Notes: generated by a model not told the origin, from the sequence alone. DNA of 64,000 nucleotides from Ruegeria sp. THAF57 (GCF_903914075.1 NZ_CAIWNQ010000002.1:682001-746000); one strand, 5' to 3'; shown: positions 52,982 to 62,282, counted from the first letter of the stretch. Program-made: numbers and translations.

Positions 52982-53365
52982 CGGGCAATGATCCGAAGCC
53001 GAAACTGCAAAGTTTTGTTACGAATGTCCGTTTAGGATGGGCTGCGGTCCTTTAGTATCAGCAGGCCAATGACCGCTGCGTCCGCGAAGCGGATACTCAT
53101 GCCGAGTGGAGCGAATGACCGCTTCGAGTCCAAAGCGGGCGTGCTCGCGCAGTGTCTATCTCACCAAGTGTATGAATGCTTTCGCTCCAAGTTCTGGCTT
53201 CGCCAAAAGGTACGGTCTTAAATCCGGTAACTGCTCCACGCCGTGAGCGGCTGCGGTACTATGCGTCCTAGGTAATCGTGTCGGGAGGAAAATATGTTTA
53301 GAAAGAAGGCCTTTTCGTGCAAGCATTGTCATCAAATAATCGCTTGAAATCAGGCTAGGGATTAA
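52982..53365. other. Intergenic region with repeat copy 13 and a short peptide frame
   Basis: Contains repeat copy 13. A 17-codon frame at 53294-53347 with GGGAGGAAAAT upstream would encode MFRKKAFSCKHCHQIIA; it may be a small peptide or chance. A 75-codon frame on the minus strand (53156-53380) has no recognised family. Confidence 0.35.
53062..53144. repeat. Dispersed intergenic palindromic repeat, copy 13
   Basis: One of the best copies: inner arms CAATGACCGCTGCGTCCGCG and AGCGAATGACCGCTTCGAGT followed by CCAAAGCGGGC. A worn extra left arm lies just upstream (GAATGTCCGTTTAGG). Confidence 0.7.
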
Positions 53366-54925
53366 ATGAACGGCGCTCAATCACTCGTAAAAACCCTATT
53401 AAACAATGGTGTAAATACGGTCTTCGCAAATCCCGGCACCTCGGAAATGCACTTTGTCGCTGCCTTGGACGAACACCCGGAGATGAATTGCATTCTTTGC
53501 CTGTTTGAAGGCGGCACGACGGGAGCTGCAGACGGGTATTTTCGCATGAAGCGAGACGTCGCCGGCACGCTCCTGCATCTTGCACCCGGCTTTGGCAACG
53601 CCTTTGCCAATCTGCACAACGCCCGAAAAGCGGGGTCCGGAATCGTGAATGTAGTGGGCGATCACGCAACGCATCACCTCCGATATGAAAGTCCTTTGAA
53701 GGGAGACATCCTCGGTATCAGCCAAGCGGTCAGTCATTGGGCGCGTGTGTCGTCCAATGCCACCGACGTAGCCACGGACGGAGCGGCTGCGGTTCAAGCG
53801 GCCCGCGCGCGCAACGGTCAGATCGCAACGCTGGTCCTGCCTGCCGACACAGCTTGGAACAAAGCGAACGCAGCGGCAAACCGATTAGACAACCGAGAAA
53901 GCCTCTATCGTCCGTCAGTAGGCGACATAGAGGCCGCTGCAGCCCGTCTTGCGACGCCGAAAGCCGCGCTGATGATTGGCGGATCAGCTCTATTTGGACC
54001 GCAGCGTACACTGGCTGGAAAAATTGCCGCCGCTACGGGGTGCCGGTTGTTGGCCGATACTATGATACCTCGTATTTCCAAAGGCGCAGGAACAGCAAAG
54101 TTAGAGCAACTGGTCTATCCGATATCGCCCAAGACCGTTCAGCTGGAAGCAACGTCTTCGATCACTCTGCTTGGCGCAGATAGGCCAGTCGCCTTTTTTG
54201 CCTATCCTGGGAAACCTAGCGTGCCTGAACCACCGCATTGCCCCATTACGGACTTATGCACACCCACAGATGATATCGAGTGGACGCTGCAAGCGCTCGC
54301 CGAAGCGGTCGGGGTCACTGGTAAAACGGCGGCAGCAACCTTTCCGCTCGAACTACCGGACATTCCCACCGGTCAGCTGACACTCGAAAAAGTTGGTTTG
54401 GCTTTGGCAGCACTGATCCCGGAAAACGCTATCATCTGCAACGAATCCGTGACGTCCGGGTTTCATGTCATACCGCCGGCTGCCACCGCTCGCCCGCATG
54501 ATCTGCTCGCCGGCACCGGTGGCGCGATTGGGCTGTGTTTGCCTTGCGCAACAGGCGCGGCCACCGCCTGCCCGAACCGACAAGTCATTGCTCTGACAGG
54601 GGACGGGTCGGCCATGTACACGCTACAATCACTGTGGACAATGGCGCGGGAAAATCTCGACGTCACGGTGATCGTATTTGCAAACCGCGGCTATCAAATT
54701 CTGCGCGATGAACTCACAAATGTCGGCGTGGCGAGCTATGGTCAGAATGCTCAGGCTATGTTTGACGTGGTGAACCCGACGTTGGACTGGGTTTCGCTGG
54801 CGAAAGGCCATGGTGTTCCAGGAACACGCGCAGATGACATGGACAACTTTGCAAAGGCGCTCTCCGCCGGTCTCTCCAGCGAAGGGCCATCGCTGATCGA
54901 AGTTGTGTGTCCACCACCCGCATGA
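53366..54925 (+). CDS. Acetolactate-synthase-like thiamine diphosphate enzyme
   Basis: A 519-residue ThDP-dependent enzyme. The cofactor-activating Glu is in CLFEGGTTGAADGYFRM (about residue 50) and the ThDP/Mg motif is LTGDGSAMYTLQSLWTMARENL...FANRGY. The central domain is shorter than in true IlvB, and no regulatory IlvN subunit gene follows. Such stand-alone proteins are annotated as acetolactate synthase large subunit-like or benzoylformate-decarboxylase-like; the real 2-oxo acid substrate is unknown. Confidence 0.85.
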   Translation: MNGAQSLVKTLLNNGVNTVFANPGTSEMHFVAALDEHPEMNCILCLFEGGTTGAADGYFRMKRDVAGTLLHLAPGFGNAFANLHNARKAGSGIVNVVGDHATHHLRYESPLKGDILGISQAVSHWARVSSNATDVATDGAAAVQAARARNGQIATLVLPADTAWNKANAAANRLDNRESLYRPSVGDIEAAAARLATPKAALMIGGSALFGPQRTLAGKIAAATGCRLLADTMIPRISKGAGTAKLEQLVYPISPKTVQLEATSSITLLGADRPVAFFAYPGKPSVPEPPHCPITDLCTPTDDIEWTLQALAEAVGVTGKTAAATFPLELPDIPTGQLTLEKVGLALAALIPENAIICNESVTSGFHVIPPAATARPHDLLAGTGGAIGLCLPCATGAATACPNRQVIALTGDGSAMYTLQSLWTMARENLDVTVIVFANRGYQILRDELTNVGVASYGQNAQAMFDVVNPTLDWVSLAKGHGVPGTRADDMDNFAKALSAGLSSEGPSLIEVVCPPPA

Positions 54926-55034
54926 GTATTCTGACACGGAACCTAAAGAGCAGACGAAACTAGGAGGGCAAACTGCGGATTGTTATATTTTGAAGCTGAA
55001 AAAAGACTTGGCGATGGTTCAGACGGCGGCGAAA

Positions 55035-55105
55035 TTGCAGCTTTGTCTGCAGAGCGGGCGCTTATGCCGAGTATGGCGAACGACAGTATAGAGCCCAAAG
55101 CGGTC
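55035..55105. repeat. Dispersed intergenic palindromic repeat, copy 14
   Basis: Left arm GCAGCTTTGTCTGCAGAGCG, right arm GCGAACGACAGTATAGAGCC then CAAAGCGGTC. Lies between the convergent ThDP-enzyme and DUF2652 genes. Confidence 0.65.
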
Positions 55106-55179
55106 AAACAAACAGCGAAGCTGGAAGAATTCGCCTTCACACAACGATAAATTCAGCCTTTAGACGTTCTCTAGCTTGT

Positions 55180-56313
55180 TCAAGCAGTAGTTGCCGCCTG
55201 GACGTCTGTAGCAAGTTTTCCGGCAAGCGCCTTCATTCTCTCGACACGGTTCTCTTTGTCTGGCACGATTATGCCACGCAGTTTTTTCTTAACCATGCCA
55301 GACATTAGTTTGCCCATAATTTTGGACGAACTTGGCGTTGCAAACCTGATCTTGACCAGTGTCCCTTCCCCGACTTGGACCAGTTCGTTGGTCTCTAACA
55401 TCGAAAGCCCCATAGGAAGGTTGTATTTGCCGGTCGCGTAGTCACCATGATGCCAGTCGACAATCTGAAATGGGAAAATGTCTTCGCCGTGATAGCAGTG
55501 ATAGAGCGTTCCAGGTTCAATCTTGTTTTTGTTGGTATGGAACAGTTCGACCTTGTTGGCACCGAGCCATTCGGCACGCAACTCCGGCCGGGTGCAAATG
55601 GTAAAGGCTACGTCAGGCGAAACCGGCAGCGGAATGATCCATTCGTCAATGAGAAGGTTATCGGCTGCTTCCACAAACGTTCGCTCCGACAAGCGGCGAC
55701 GGTCCCAAGCAGCACGCATGTCTCGCACGACATACTCAATCTCGCCGATGTGTTCGATGTCCTCGGTGTGGAATTCGGAGCTTTCGAAATAATCCACGAG
55801 ATCCATTGCGCGAAGAGCTGCGCAAGAAATCAATGTGTACGCGGTCAAACCAGTGCGTTCTTTGACGCCATTTTTGAGAAGTCGAAATGCCGTGATCACA
55901 TCCTGACCGGCTAATTCTTCACGATCTCCAGTCTTTTGAACGATACATTCACCGTGGTGTACAACGATTTTGAGTTCGAGACTGTCAACGGTTGAACATG
56001 CATCGCATGGGCATGATGTATTGATGAGCATCTTTTCTTTGGCATGTGCAAAGACGCAGTAGAGTTGCTCTGCAAAATCGAGGATGAACTGTTGCGAAAC
56101 CACCTCGCTTTCCAATGCGTAAGCAAAGATGGCGTCACCTTGTAATCCTGAAACTGCCAATGGAGACCGGATCGAAGGGATCATGCTACCGAACAGTGCC
56201 TCCAGAATCCCTTTAGCATGTTCGATGGCTGTTTCGGACATAAATTTCGTGTAACCGGATATATCCGCAATTACGAAATACGCAGTTTTCACACTGTCGG
56301 CTGTTTTAGGCAT
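55180..56313 (-). CDS. DUF2652 (cyclase-like) protein with C-terminal SRPBCC-like domain
   Basis: A 377-residue soluble protein. Residues about 10-200 form a DUF2652 domain, a relative of class III cyclases (YFVIADISGYTKFM, LQGDAIFAYAL, KIVVHHGECIVQ, GQDVITAFRLLKNG). Residues about 215-345 look like an SRPBCC ligand-binding domain (PVSPDVAFTICTRPELRAEW, FPFQIVDWHHGDYATGKY). A Cys cluster CPCDAC sits in the first domain. The start at 56313 has AGGAAAG upstream; the ATG at 56343 is an alternative. Function unknown. Confidence 0.75.
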   Translation of the reverse strand: MPKTADSVKTAYFVIADISGYTKFMSETAIEHAKGILEALFGSMIPSIRSPLAVSGLQGDAIFAYALESEVVSQQFILDFAEQLYCVFAHAKEKMLINTSCPCDACSTVDSLELKIVVHHGECIVQKTGDREELAGQDVITAFRLLKNGVKERTGLTAYTLISCAALRAMDLVDYFESSEFHTEDIEHIGEIEYVVRDMRAAWDRRRLSERTFVEAADNLLIDEWIIPLPVSPDVAFTICTRPELRAEWLGANKVELFHTNKNKIEPGTLYHCYHGEDIFPFQIVDWHHGDYATGKYNLPMGLSMLETNELVQVGEGTLVKIRFATPSSSKIMGKLMSGMVKKKLRGIIVPDKENRVERMKALAGKLATDVQAATTA

Positions 56314-56629
56314 AGCGTCTTTCCTGTCCTCAATGATCTTCATGCCGCCCGGCGCTGCTTTTCTTGCTCTAACTCTGCTGATGTTTTGTTGCTTGGTGCA
56401 AGGGAATTCATGCGAATATGATTACGGAACTAAGGAACAGATTGATGCTATAGGTTTCAGGTCTATGCTTTACTGACTTGTATTTTGCTGTCATCCACTG
56501 TGTCTTCCATTTGGTCGGCCAAAACTCGATGGTGGCTTTTTGTCTCGCTATACCGGCGAATGTATGTGTCGACTCCGCGTATAATGTTACAAGCACCGTG
56601 CGAAATTTTAGTATTGGGAGAAACCCGAG
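56314..56629. other. Short AT-richer gap, no gene recognised
   Basis: Between two minus-strand genes. It carries the promoter of the DUF2652 gene at its left end. No repeat copy, hairpin or conserved frame was found in the rest. Confidence 0.4.
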
Positions 56630-57517
56630 TTACTTACCGCTTGGGAAAACGAAGTTCAGCGCATTTGGTTTAATTGAAACCTCAAAGCGTTGATCAATCA
56701 TCGGCTCGCCGTCCAAATTCATATGAAACGGCTGGGAGGTTTCCAAAACCATAGATCTCAGACGAGAGCGCTGTACAACACCATCCTTGGGATCCGAAAT
56801 ATCCGGCAATCTGCCAAAAGGCAGGTTTTCTGGCATTAATCGATCTGTGGAGAGCACGCTTAAATCGAGTAAGCCGTCGGACACCTCCGCTTCAGGCGCC
56901 ACGTCAAAACCGCCACCCGCATAGCGACTGTTCGCAATCGCGATTGCGGAAATGGAAACGTCATACGGGTCTTCATCATCAATTGAGATTTTTGCGGGAA
57001 CAGATTTTGCATCAGATAAACGAGCAAGCCCAAACAGCGTATATGCAAGCCCACCAAGTCTTTTCTTCATTTCCTTGGGAGTTGTTGCGGTGATCATCGC
57101 TCCAAAACCGCCGCTGGCAACATTCACAAACGGTCTGCCGTTTATGTATCCGACATCGATAGGCCGCGCGTCTCTCGATGCTGCAATTCGAACAGATGTT
57201 GCCAAGTCCAACCCCTTATCACCATACGACCGGGCGAAATCGTTAGCCGTCCCTAAAGGAACAAGACCTATCGAGACAGGCGACTTCAACTTCAAAACAG
57301 CACTCGCGACCGAGTTCAAAGTGCCGTCACCACCGCCAGCAATTATCCGTGTTGCCCCATCGCCCACGGCTTCTCGAAGTGTCTTCTTCAAGTCTTTTCC
57401 TGACCAAGGAATACACACCCTGATACCAAGCTCTTTTTCTAGTGGTCGTACAGCAGCACGCAGATCGGGTCTTGCTGCTGACTTTCTGTTGAGAACTAGC
57501 AGGGTACATTTAGCCAT
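56630..57517 (-). CDS. Diacylglycerol/lipid kinase family protein (YegS-like)
   Basis: A 295-residue soluble kinase of the DAGK catalytic family. The nucleotide-binding motif GGGDGTLNSVA is at about residues 64-74, PLGTANDFARSYG follows, and the C-terminal beta domain contains SRYAGGGFDVAPEAEVSDGLLDL. The start at 57517 begins the conserved MAKCTLLVLNRKSA; the longer in-frame read to 57667 crosses a repeat and is rejected. It phosphorylates a lipid alcohol; the exact lipid is unknown. Confidence 0.86.
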   Translation of the reverse strand: MAKCTLLVLNRKSAARPDLRAAVRPLEKELGIRVCIPWSGKDLKKTLREAVGDGATRIIAGGGDGTLNSVASAVLKLKSPVSIGLVPLGTANDFARSYGDKGLDLATSVRIAASRDARPIDVGYINGRPFVNVASGGFGAMITATTPKEMKKRLGGLAYTLFGLARLSDAKSVPAKISIDDEDPYDVSISAIAIANSRYAGGGFDVAPEAEVSDGLLDLSVLSTDRLMPENLPFGRLPDISDPKDGVVQRSRLRSMVLETSQPFHMNLDGEPMIDQRFEVSIKPNALNFVFPSGK

Positions 57518-57614
57518 GGTTCTAGCATAAAGCTCTCGAACGTTGGGGCAACTGCTTAGCAAGTTCAAAAAGCAGAGGCGCTCAGGAAACTGAGATTCTT
57601 TGTGCCAGCCAATA

Positions 57615-57686
57615 GTCTGCTTTGTCCGCATAGTGGTCGTTCGTGAAAATTCGGCGAACGTCTGCACCGAGCCCTTAGCCGCCGTT
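57615..57686. repeat. Dispersed intergenic palindromic repeat, copy 15
   Basis: Left arm GTCTGCTTTGTCCGCATAGT with GGTCGTTCG; right arm GGCGAACGTCTGCACCGAGC. In the 350-base gap between the lipid kinase and the next gene, which holds nothing else recognisable. Confidence 0.6.
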
Positions 57687-57870
57687 CCGCCTTGCCGAGA
57701 ATTTAAACCGAGGCGATACGTCGTGAAACGATCAAAAACTTCGAACTCTGCTTTGAAAGCCTATTATGCTTTTGATCTGATCTTAAGGTCACTGCGTATC
57801 TAAAATGTACATGTCGAGTTATTGCTGGGATGGGATTTTGATTGGCAACAAGCGAAGCTTTGTTAGCAAA

Positions 57871-58587
57871 ATGGGGGAAGAGTTAATCGCCCTTATTCTT
57901 GGAAGCGCTCCAGACGCAATTCGCGCGGTTACTTGGCCGAAACGAGACAAGTGCAAAATTGTCAGCATAAACAATGCATGGAGAATTCGGGATGACTGGG
58001 ACTACAGTGTGTATCCTGATGACTTTCCCACACAGTATAGACCTGACCGGAAGAGTCACGCTCAGAGGCTGATTGACTCATCAATATATGTTCCGGCAAA
58101 CAATCAGTTTGGTGGCATTGTATATGCTGGTGCGACAATGGCATTCACGGCTGGATATTGGGCTCTCAGCGCACTGAAACCTACAGTCCTAGCCTACTTG
58201 GGCTGTGACATGGTCTACACAGGACGAAACACGCACTTCTATGGGCAAGGCACACCTGATCCTATTCGTGAAGACATTACTTTGTTATCTTTGGAAGCCA
58301 AATCAGCAAGGCTTATGACGATCGCTGCCCAACAGCACTGCGCATGCGTCAATCTCTCGGAAGAATTGGAAAGTCGTCTGCTTTTCCCAAGAGTCAGCCA
58401 CACGGCGCTAAGCGGTGATTTGCCGCTAACCAACTATAGCGCGGAACTTTCCCGCAAAGCCCTAAGCCTGGAAAACGAGGCCGGTTACTTGATCCAGGAT
58501 GGTAAGTATTGGGAGCACTACGCCTCCTTTGATCAAAACGTACTGGCGGAAATAGATCGACTGTGGCTGTCTGCCGTGGGAGTGTAA
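57871..58587 (+). CDS. Conserved hypothetical protein with LGSAP motif
   Basis: A 238-residue soluble protein. It opens LIALILGSAPDAI, then SINNAWRIRDDWDYSVYPDDFP, GGIVYAGATMAFTAGYWALSALKP, YLGCDMVY, HFYGQGTPDPIREDITLLSLEAKSARL. This pattern recurs in uncharacterised Rhodobacteraceae proteins and loosely recalls Rossmann-like glycan-modifying or DUF115-type folds. The start is uncertain: ATG at 57871 fits the conserved beginning; an ATG at 57805 would add 22 residues. Neither has a strong ribosome-binding site. Confidence 0.65.
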   Translation: MGEELIALILGSAPDAIRAVTWPKRDKCKIVSINNAWRIRDDWDYSVYPDDFPTQYRPDRKSHAQRLIDSSIYVPANNQFGGIVYAGATMAFTAGYWALSALKPTVLAYLGCDMVYTGRNTHFYGQGTPDPIREDITLLSLEAKSARLMTIAAQQHCACVNLSEELESRLLFPRVSHTALSGDLPLTNYSAELSRKALSLENEAGYLIQDGKYWEHYASFDQNVLAEIDRLWLSAVGV

Positions 58588-58751
58588 TCGAGTCGTCAGT
58601 TGCCCTTTCAGCGAAGTGAATTTTGATTTTTCGACGTTAGCTCGCCATTGCAACAAAACTACACTGTTACCTAGTCACCTGATCTCCACCTCTGACACAT
58701 GGCCAAAGTCGAAATAGATTTGCTGGCTGATAACATTCTTTATATTTAGGT

Positions 58752-58827
58752 GACCGCTTGGTCCGCAGAACGGTCACTAAGGCTGAACGCAGCGAAAGGC
58801 TGCTCTGAGCCCAGAGCGGACATTAAT
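58752..58827. repeat. Dispersed intergenic palindromic repeat, copy 16
   Basis: Full-length: GACCGCTTGGTCCGCAGAAC, GGTCACTAAGGCTGAACGC, then GCAGCGAAAGGCTGCTCTGA and GCCCAGAGCGGACATT. Lies between convergent genes. Confidence 0.7.
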
Positions 58828-58867
58828 GTCATAGTGTTTGTGCTCCGTATGGTGGGGAATTCGTACT

Positions 58868-60142
58868 TCAGTCCAAATGTTTGAAAGCAAAAATCTCTAC
58901 GGCTTCTTCAAACCCACGCATGGTTTGCGACCCAAGTGCAAGAGGCGTTTCGGAAACAAGCTTTTCAAAATCACTCGTTGCCAGCAAAGGCGCATCAAGC
59001 GACCGAGTTAAGTTTTCCAATCTGCTGACCAAAGCAACTGACGTACCTGTCACCGTGAAGTCCAATCGTTTTTCGGTTCCCACGTTGCCATAGATCGCTG
59101 AACCCATGTGTAGGCCAATTCCAAAATCGGTTTGGTAATCAGGCGCAATTTCTGCGCGCCTTTGAAACGCTTCTCGAGCAGCTGACAGGGCTGCCTCGCA
59201 CATGTCTTCCGGCAAACGTCGGTGACCGTCAAACGGGAAAATCGCCAGCAAGCCATCACCTACAAATTTCAACACTTCTCCGCCGTGGTCGTGAACCGCT
59301 CCGGCAACGCATTCAAAGTAACGGTTGACGGCAGCAACATAGTCTTCCGGCGACAGGCGTTGGCTCAGAGCCGTTGACCCGTGCATGTCGCTGAATAGAA
59401 GGGCACAATCGATTTCCTGAACATCGCCACGTGATATCTGACCGTTCAAGACTGATTGACCGGAAATCCTGCCCAGATAAGCTTCCATTAATTCTGCTGC
59501 CAAAAACTGCTCTGTATAAACACGAACCGTGCCAAAAAGCGGTATGGACAGACGCGCAAGACCATCGATTTCTCGTTGCGTAAATCCAGAGCGCCTCTTT
59601 GTTGCAAAGGATACAGAAGCACCAAGCACCCACTCCGATCCATTTTCGAACGATACGGTGCGAGTGCCAAACGGAACGGACAATACGAGGTAGTCGGTGA
59701 AACCTGATGAAGCCAGTTTTTGGTATATCGGGTATTTATCCCGGATTGATTGGTTCGTCAGGTTGGCACGCAAAAGCGGCACCATTTCCAATTCGCCTAC
59801 AAGGCCATCGGCCAGGTCCCAGATTTCGCGGTGAAAAAACCTGCTGGCCACTTGATCTGACAGTTTAGTGTTTTCGCCAAAGGGTGCACTGTCAAAAAGC
59901 TCATCCGTGATGGAACTGCGAGGCATGACAGTCCATTCAATACGATCGGTTGATATATCCCAAGTGGCATCGACCAAACCAATGACGGGATGCATCATGA
60001 GGCGACCCAGAGAGACCCGGGCAACTGGCACGCCGCCGTCGATCAGCCTGTGGCTCAGATGCTCGACCAGACCACCTACCTCGCCTTCGAAGAAGGCTAA
60101 TTTCTGCAACCAATCTGAAATTCGGTCGAAAACATCCGGCAT
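58868..60142 (-). CDS. Class III adenylate/guanylate cyclase domain protein
   Basis: A 424-residue soluble protein. Residues 1-235 are an uncharacterised sensor half shared with the paralogue at 1-778; residues about 245-415 are a class III cyclase domain. Metal Asp residues are D252 (FSDMHG) and D296 (KFVGDGLLAIF), and the substrate Lys is K292. The later block VTGTSVALVSRLE has Thr and Ala where active enzymes usually show Asp/Thr and a transition-state Asn; Arg374 is kept. GAGGAGAG before the ATG at 60142 fixes the start over the longer read to 60178. Confidence 0.85.
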   Translation of the reverse strand: MPDVFDRISDWLQKLAFFEGEVGGLVEHLSHRLIDGGVPVARVSLGRLMMHPVIGLVDATWDISTDRIEWTVMPRSSITDELFDSAPFGENTKLSDQVASRFFHREIWDLADGLVGELEMVPLLRANLTNQSIRDKYPIYQKLASSGFTDYLVLSVPFGTRTVSFENGSEWVLGASVSFATKRRSGFTQREIDGLARLSIPLFGTVRVYTEQFLAAELMEAYLGRISGQSVLNGQISRGDVQEIDCALLFSDMHGSTALSQRLSPEDYVAAVNRYFECVAGAVHDHGGEVLKFVGDGLLAIFPFDGHRRLPEDMCEAALSAAREAFQRRAEIAPDYQTDFGIGLHMGSAIYGNVGTEKRLDFTVTGTSVALVSRLENLTRSLDAPLLATSDFEKLVSETPLALGSQTMRGFEEAVEIFAFKHLD

Positions 60143-60238
60143 AATGCTCTCCTCAAAAAGCACTTTGGAGCAGCCCACCGCCTATGTCATTTTATTTATT
60201 GAAGCAAAACGTACGCTTTAGAGGGGCGAAACAATTGT

Positions 60239-60304
60239 CCACTTTGTCCGCTTGGCTGACACTTGTCGCGATTGAGCGAATGACGGCTCATAAGCGGCGC
60301 AGAC
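60239..60304. repeat. Dispersed intergenic palindromic repeat, copy 17
   Basis: Left arm CCACTTTGTCCGCTTGGCTG, right arm GAGCGAATGACGGCTCATAA followed by GCGGCGCAGAC. Lies between the cyclase start and the end of rsgA. Confidence 0.6.
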
Positions 60305-60319
60305 TGGAAGGGCTGCGTC

Positions 60320-61396
60320 CTATCGCTCTCGATCCGATTTCGCCTTCATTGCACTGCGGACGAGCTTACCGAAAGCTCGATCTTTTTCCCGGCGTTCGGC
60401 CAGGCTGGCGGAGTTGAAGGCGTCCTCGGCCTGTAGCTTGCGCCAACGAGCGAGGCGCGCAGGGTCGAGGCTGCCGTCCTCCATGGCAGACAAGACGGCG
60501 CAGCCGGGCTCTGTTTCGTGCTGGCAGTCAGTGAAGCGGCAGCGCGCTGCCAGCGCTTCGATATCCTCAAAGACGTCGGCGATGCCTGTGGCCGCATCGG
60601 TCAGCTGTAGTTCACGCATGCCCGGCGTGTCGAGGACGAGGCAACCACTTGGGGTCACATGTAATTCCCGCGTGGTCGTGGTGTGCCGGCCTTTGGCATC
60701 GTCTTCTCGGATACCTTGGGTAGCGATGGCCCGAGTGCCAAGGAGTGCATTCGTCAGAGTGGACTTGCCGACGCCAGAAGAGCCAAGGAACGCGACTGTG
60801 CGGCCCGGTTTGCACCAGTCGGCCAGCGCCTTTTCCGGCTCTTTACCACGAGCTTCAAGCGCCACCACAGGTACTCGGTTCGACACTTTTTGTGCCTCTT
60901 CGATATAGTGCGTGGTGTAATCGGTAAGATCCGCCTTGGTCAGCACGATCACAGGCTCGATCCCAGCCTCAAAGGCGACCGCCACATAGCGTTCCAGTCG
61001 CGCCACATTCAAATCCAGATTGCAAGAAGTGACGACGAAAACCGTGTCAATATTCGCCGCGATCAGCTGTACCTCACGACTGGTGCCTGGCGCCCGGCGC
61101 TTAATAAGGCTCTTGCGCTCCAGCACACGGCTCGACCGAGGACGCGCGCGATCGAGTAGCAGCCAGTCGCCGACAGTAGCCTCCGGTCCTGGCGGACTCG
61201 TCTCGTTGATGCCGTCGCCCGCCACCTGCAACCCGCTGCGATGCACGGCGACAACGCGCACTGGAGGCGTCTCGGTCAATTCTCCGGCGTCGATCTGGCT
61301 GGCGAAGGCCGGGCCCCAGCCCAGGCGTTCCAACACCGTGGGCTCGCGGCGTGCGGGCGCTGCACCCGGCAAGAAGGCGGAGTAATCACGTACCAT
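60320..61396 (-). CDS. rsgA: Ribosome small subunit-dependent GTPase RsgA
   Basis: A 358-residue circularly permuted GTPase that assists late 30S maturation. After an N-terminal OB-fold (VVAVHRSGLQVAGDG) come G4 (VLTKADL), G1 (GSSGVGKST) and G3 (LDTPGM) in permuted order, then a zinc site C-x5-C-x-H-x5-C (CRFTDCQHETEPGC). The start at 61396 begins MVRDYSAFLPGAAP; the in-frame sequence upstream is acetyltransferase debris. The gene is complete, unlike its upstream neighbour. Confidence 0.88.
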   Translation of the reverse strand: MVRDYSAFLPGAAPARREPTVLERLGWGPAFASQIDAGELTETPPVRVVAVHRSGLQVAGDGINETSPPGPEATVGDWLLLDRARPRSSRVLERKSLIKRRAPGTSREVQLIAANIDTVFVVTSCNLDLNVARLERYVAVAFEAGIEPVIVLTKADLTDYTTHYIEEAQKVSNRVPVVALEARGKEPEKALADWCKPGRTVAFLGSSGVGKSTLTNALLGTRAIATQGIREDDAKGRHTTTTRELHVTPSGCLVLDTPGMRELQLTDAATGIADVFEDIEALAARCRFTDCQHETEPGCAVLSAMEDGSLDPARLARWRKLQAEDAFNSASLAERREKDRAFGKLVRSAMKAKSDRER

Positions 61397-61400
61397 CGAT

Positions 61401-62282
61401 CTAACAGGGCGTGTCGTGGCCGCAGGCGACCAGTCGCTGCCCGATTCCCTCGCCCTGGCGTTCTGAAGCGACGGCCAAGGGGGCAATCATGAAAAACGCG
61501 CGCGGGTCGCGTGCGTTGTTGCGACAGGTGAAGAAGATTCCGCCGTGGCGCGGGAGTGCGCGCCAGACTGCAAACGCCTTCTCCACCGCGAGGATATAGG
61601 CGCTACTCTCAGACCAGACCATGTCCCATAAGTGCTCGGGGGCCGAATTATAGACCATATCGACGTTCTGTGCCTCTTTTCGGTCGGCGAACCCAAATAC
61701 GAAGATCCGCGACCTGAGCTGCTCCAAAGCGACTTCGGCTGTGTCTGTGTCGGTAATCCGTGTCTGAGTCACGTCGACCAACGTCATCGTCGCCATGCTA
61801 GGGTCACGTACGATTTCGAGGATTGTCTCAGGCTCACTGAGCGCCAATGTAAGCACCGGCGTGTCGCCTCGGCCGTTCCCGAGCCCCACCGGTTGGGGCC
61901 CGCGAAAATCTCCAGGAAGCCAGCCATGTTCGTGTTGGGCGCGACGCGTTCGACCTCTTCGTGCCAGTCTTTGAGGTTCGACTGTCCGAGCAGAGCTTCC
62001 AGAAGGTCGCGCGATTTGTGCTTCTCGGCAATTTCCGCGTCCATCACTGTGAATCACTGACCTGGCATATCGCGGTCGAGCTTGCCATCGAGACAAGCCC
62101 GACACTCCTGCTAGGTCAGCCTGCGTGGATGAAACTGCTGCATAGGCCGCAACCGCTAGTGGTCGACGTCCGAATAAACGCGACAACCGTTCGCCTTTCA
62201 GCAGCCCGGGCTTTTCGTAATTCGGTAGCGTGGTGCGCGACAGGCCCACGCTCTCCGCCGGTTCCGAAATCCGCACTGCCAA
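61401..62282 (-). pseudogene. Decayed MerR regulator / methyltransferase fused to an acetyltransferase remnant
   Basis: The open frame of 293 codons is a patchwork. It starts with a MerR-type helix-turn-helix (MAVRISEPAESVGLSRTTL). The next segment makes sense only in another frame (62047 downward: DAEIAEKHKSRDLLEALLGQ, NLKDWHEEVERVAPN). It then returns to frame with a methyltransferase core (SMATMTLVDV, then DTDTAEVALEQLRSRI and VDMVYNSAPE) whose SAM-binding GxGxG is lost (ILEIVRDPSM). The last 30 codons are a GNAT C-terminus (PLAVASERQGEGIGQRLV). Multiple frameshifts and fusion show it is not a working gene. Confidence 0.7.

Noticed and set aside
53156..53380. Minus-strand frame ending GVEQLPDLRPYLLAKPELGA
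   Set aside because: Possibly a gene fragment, but it overlaps the start of the ThDP enzyme and could not be assigned to a family.
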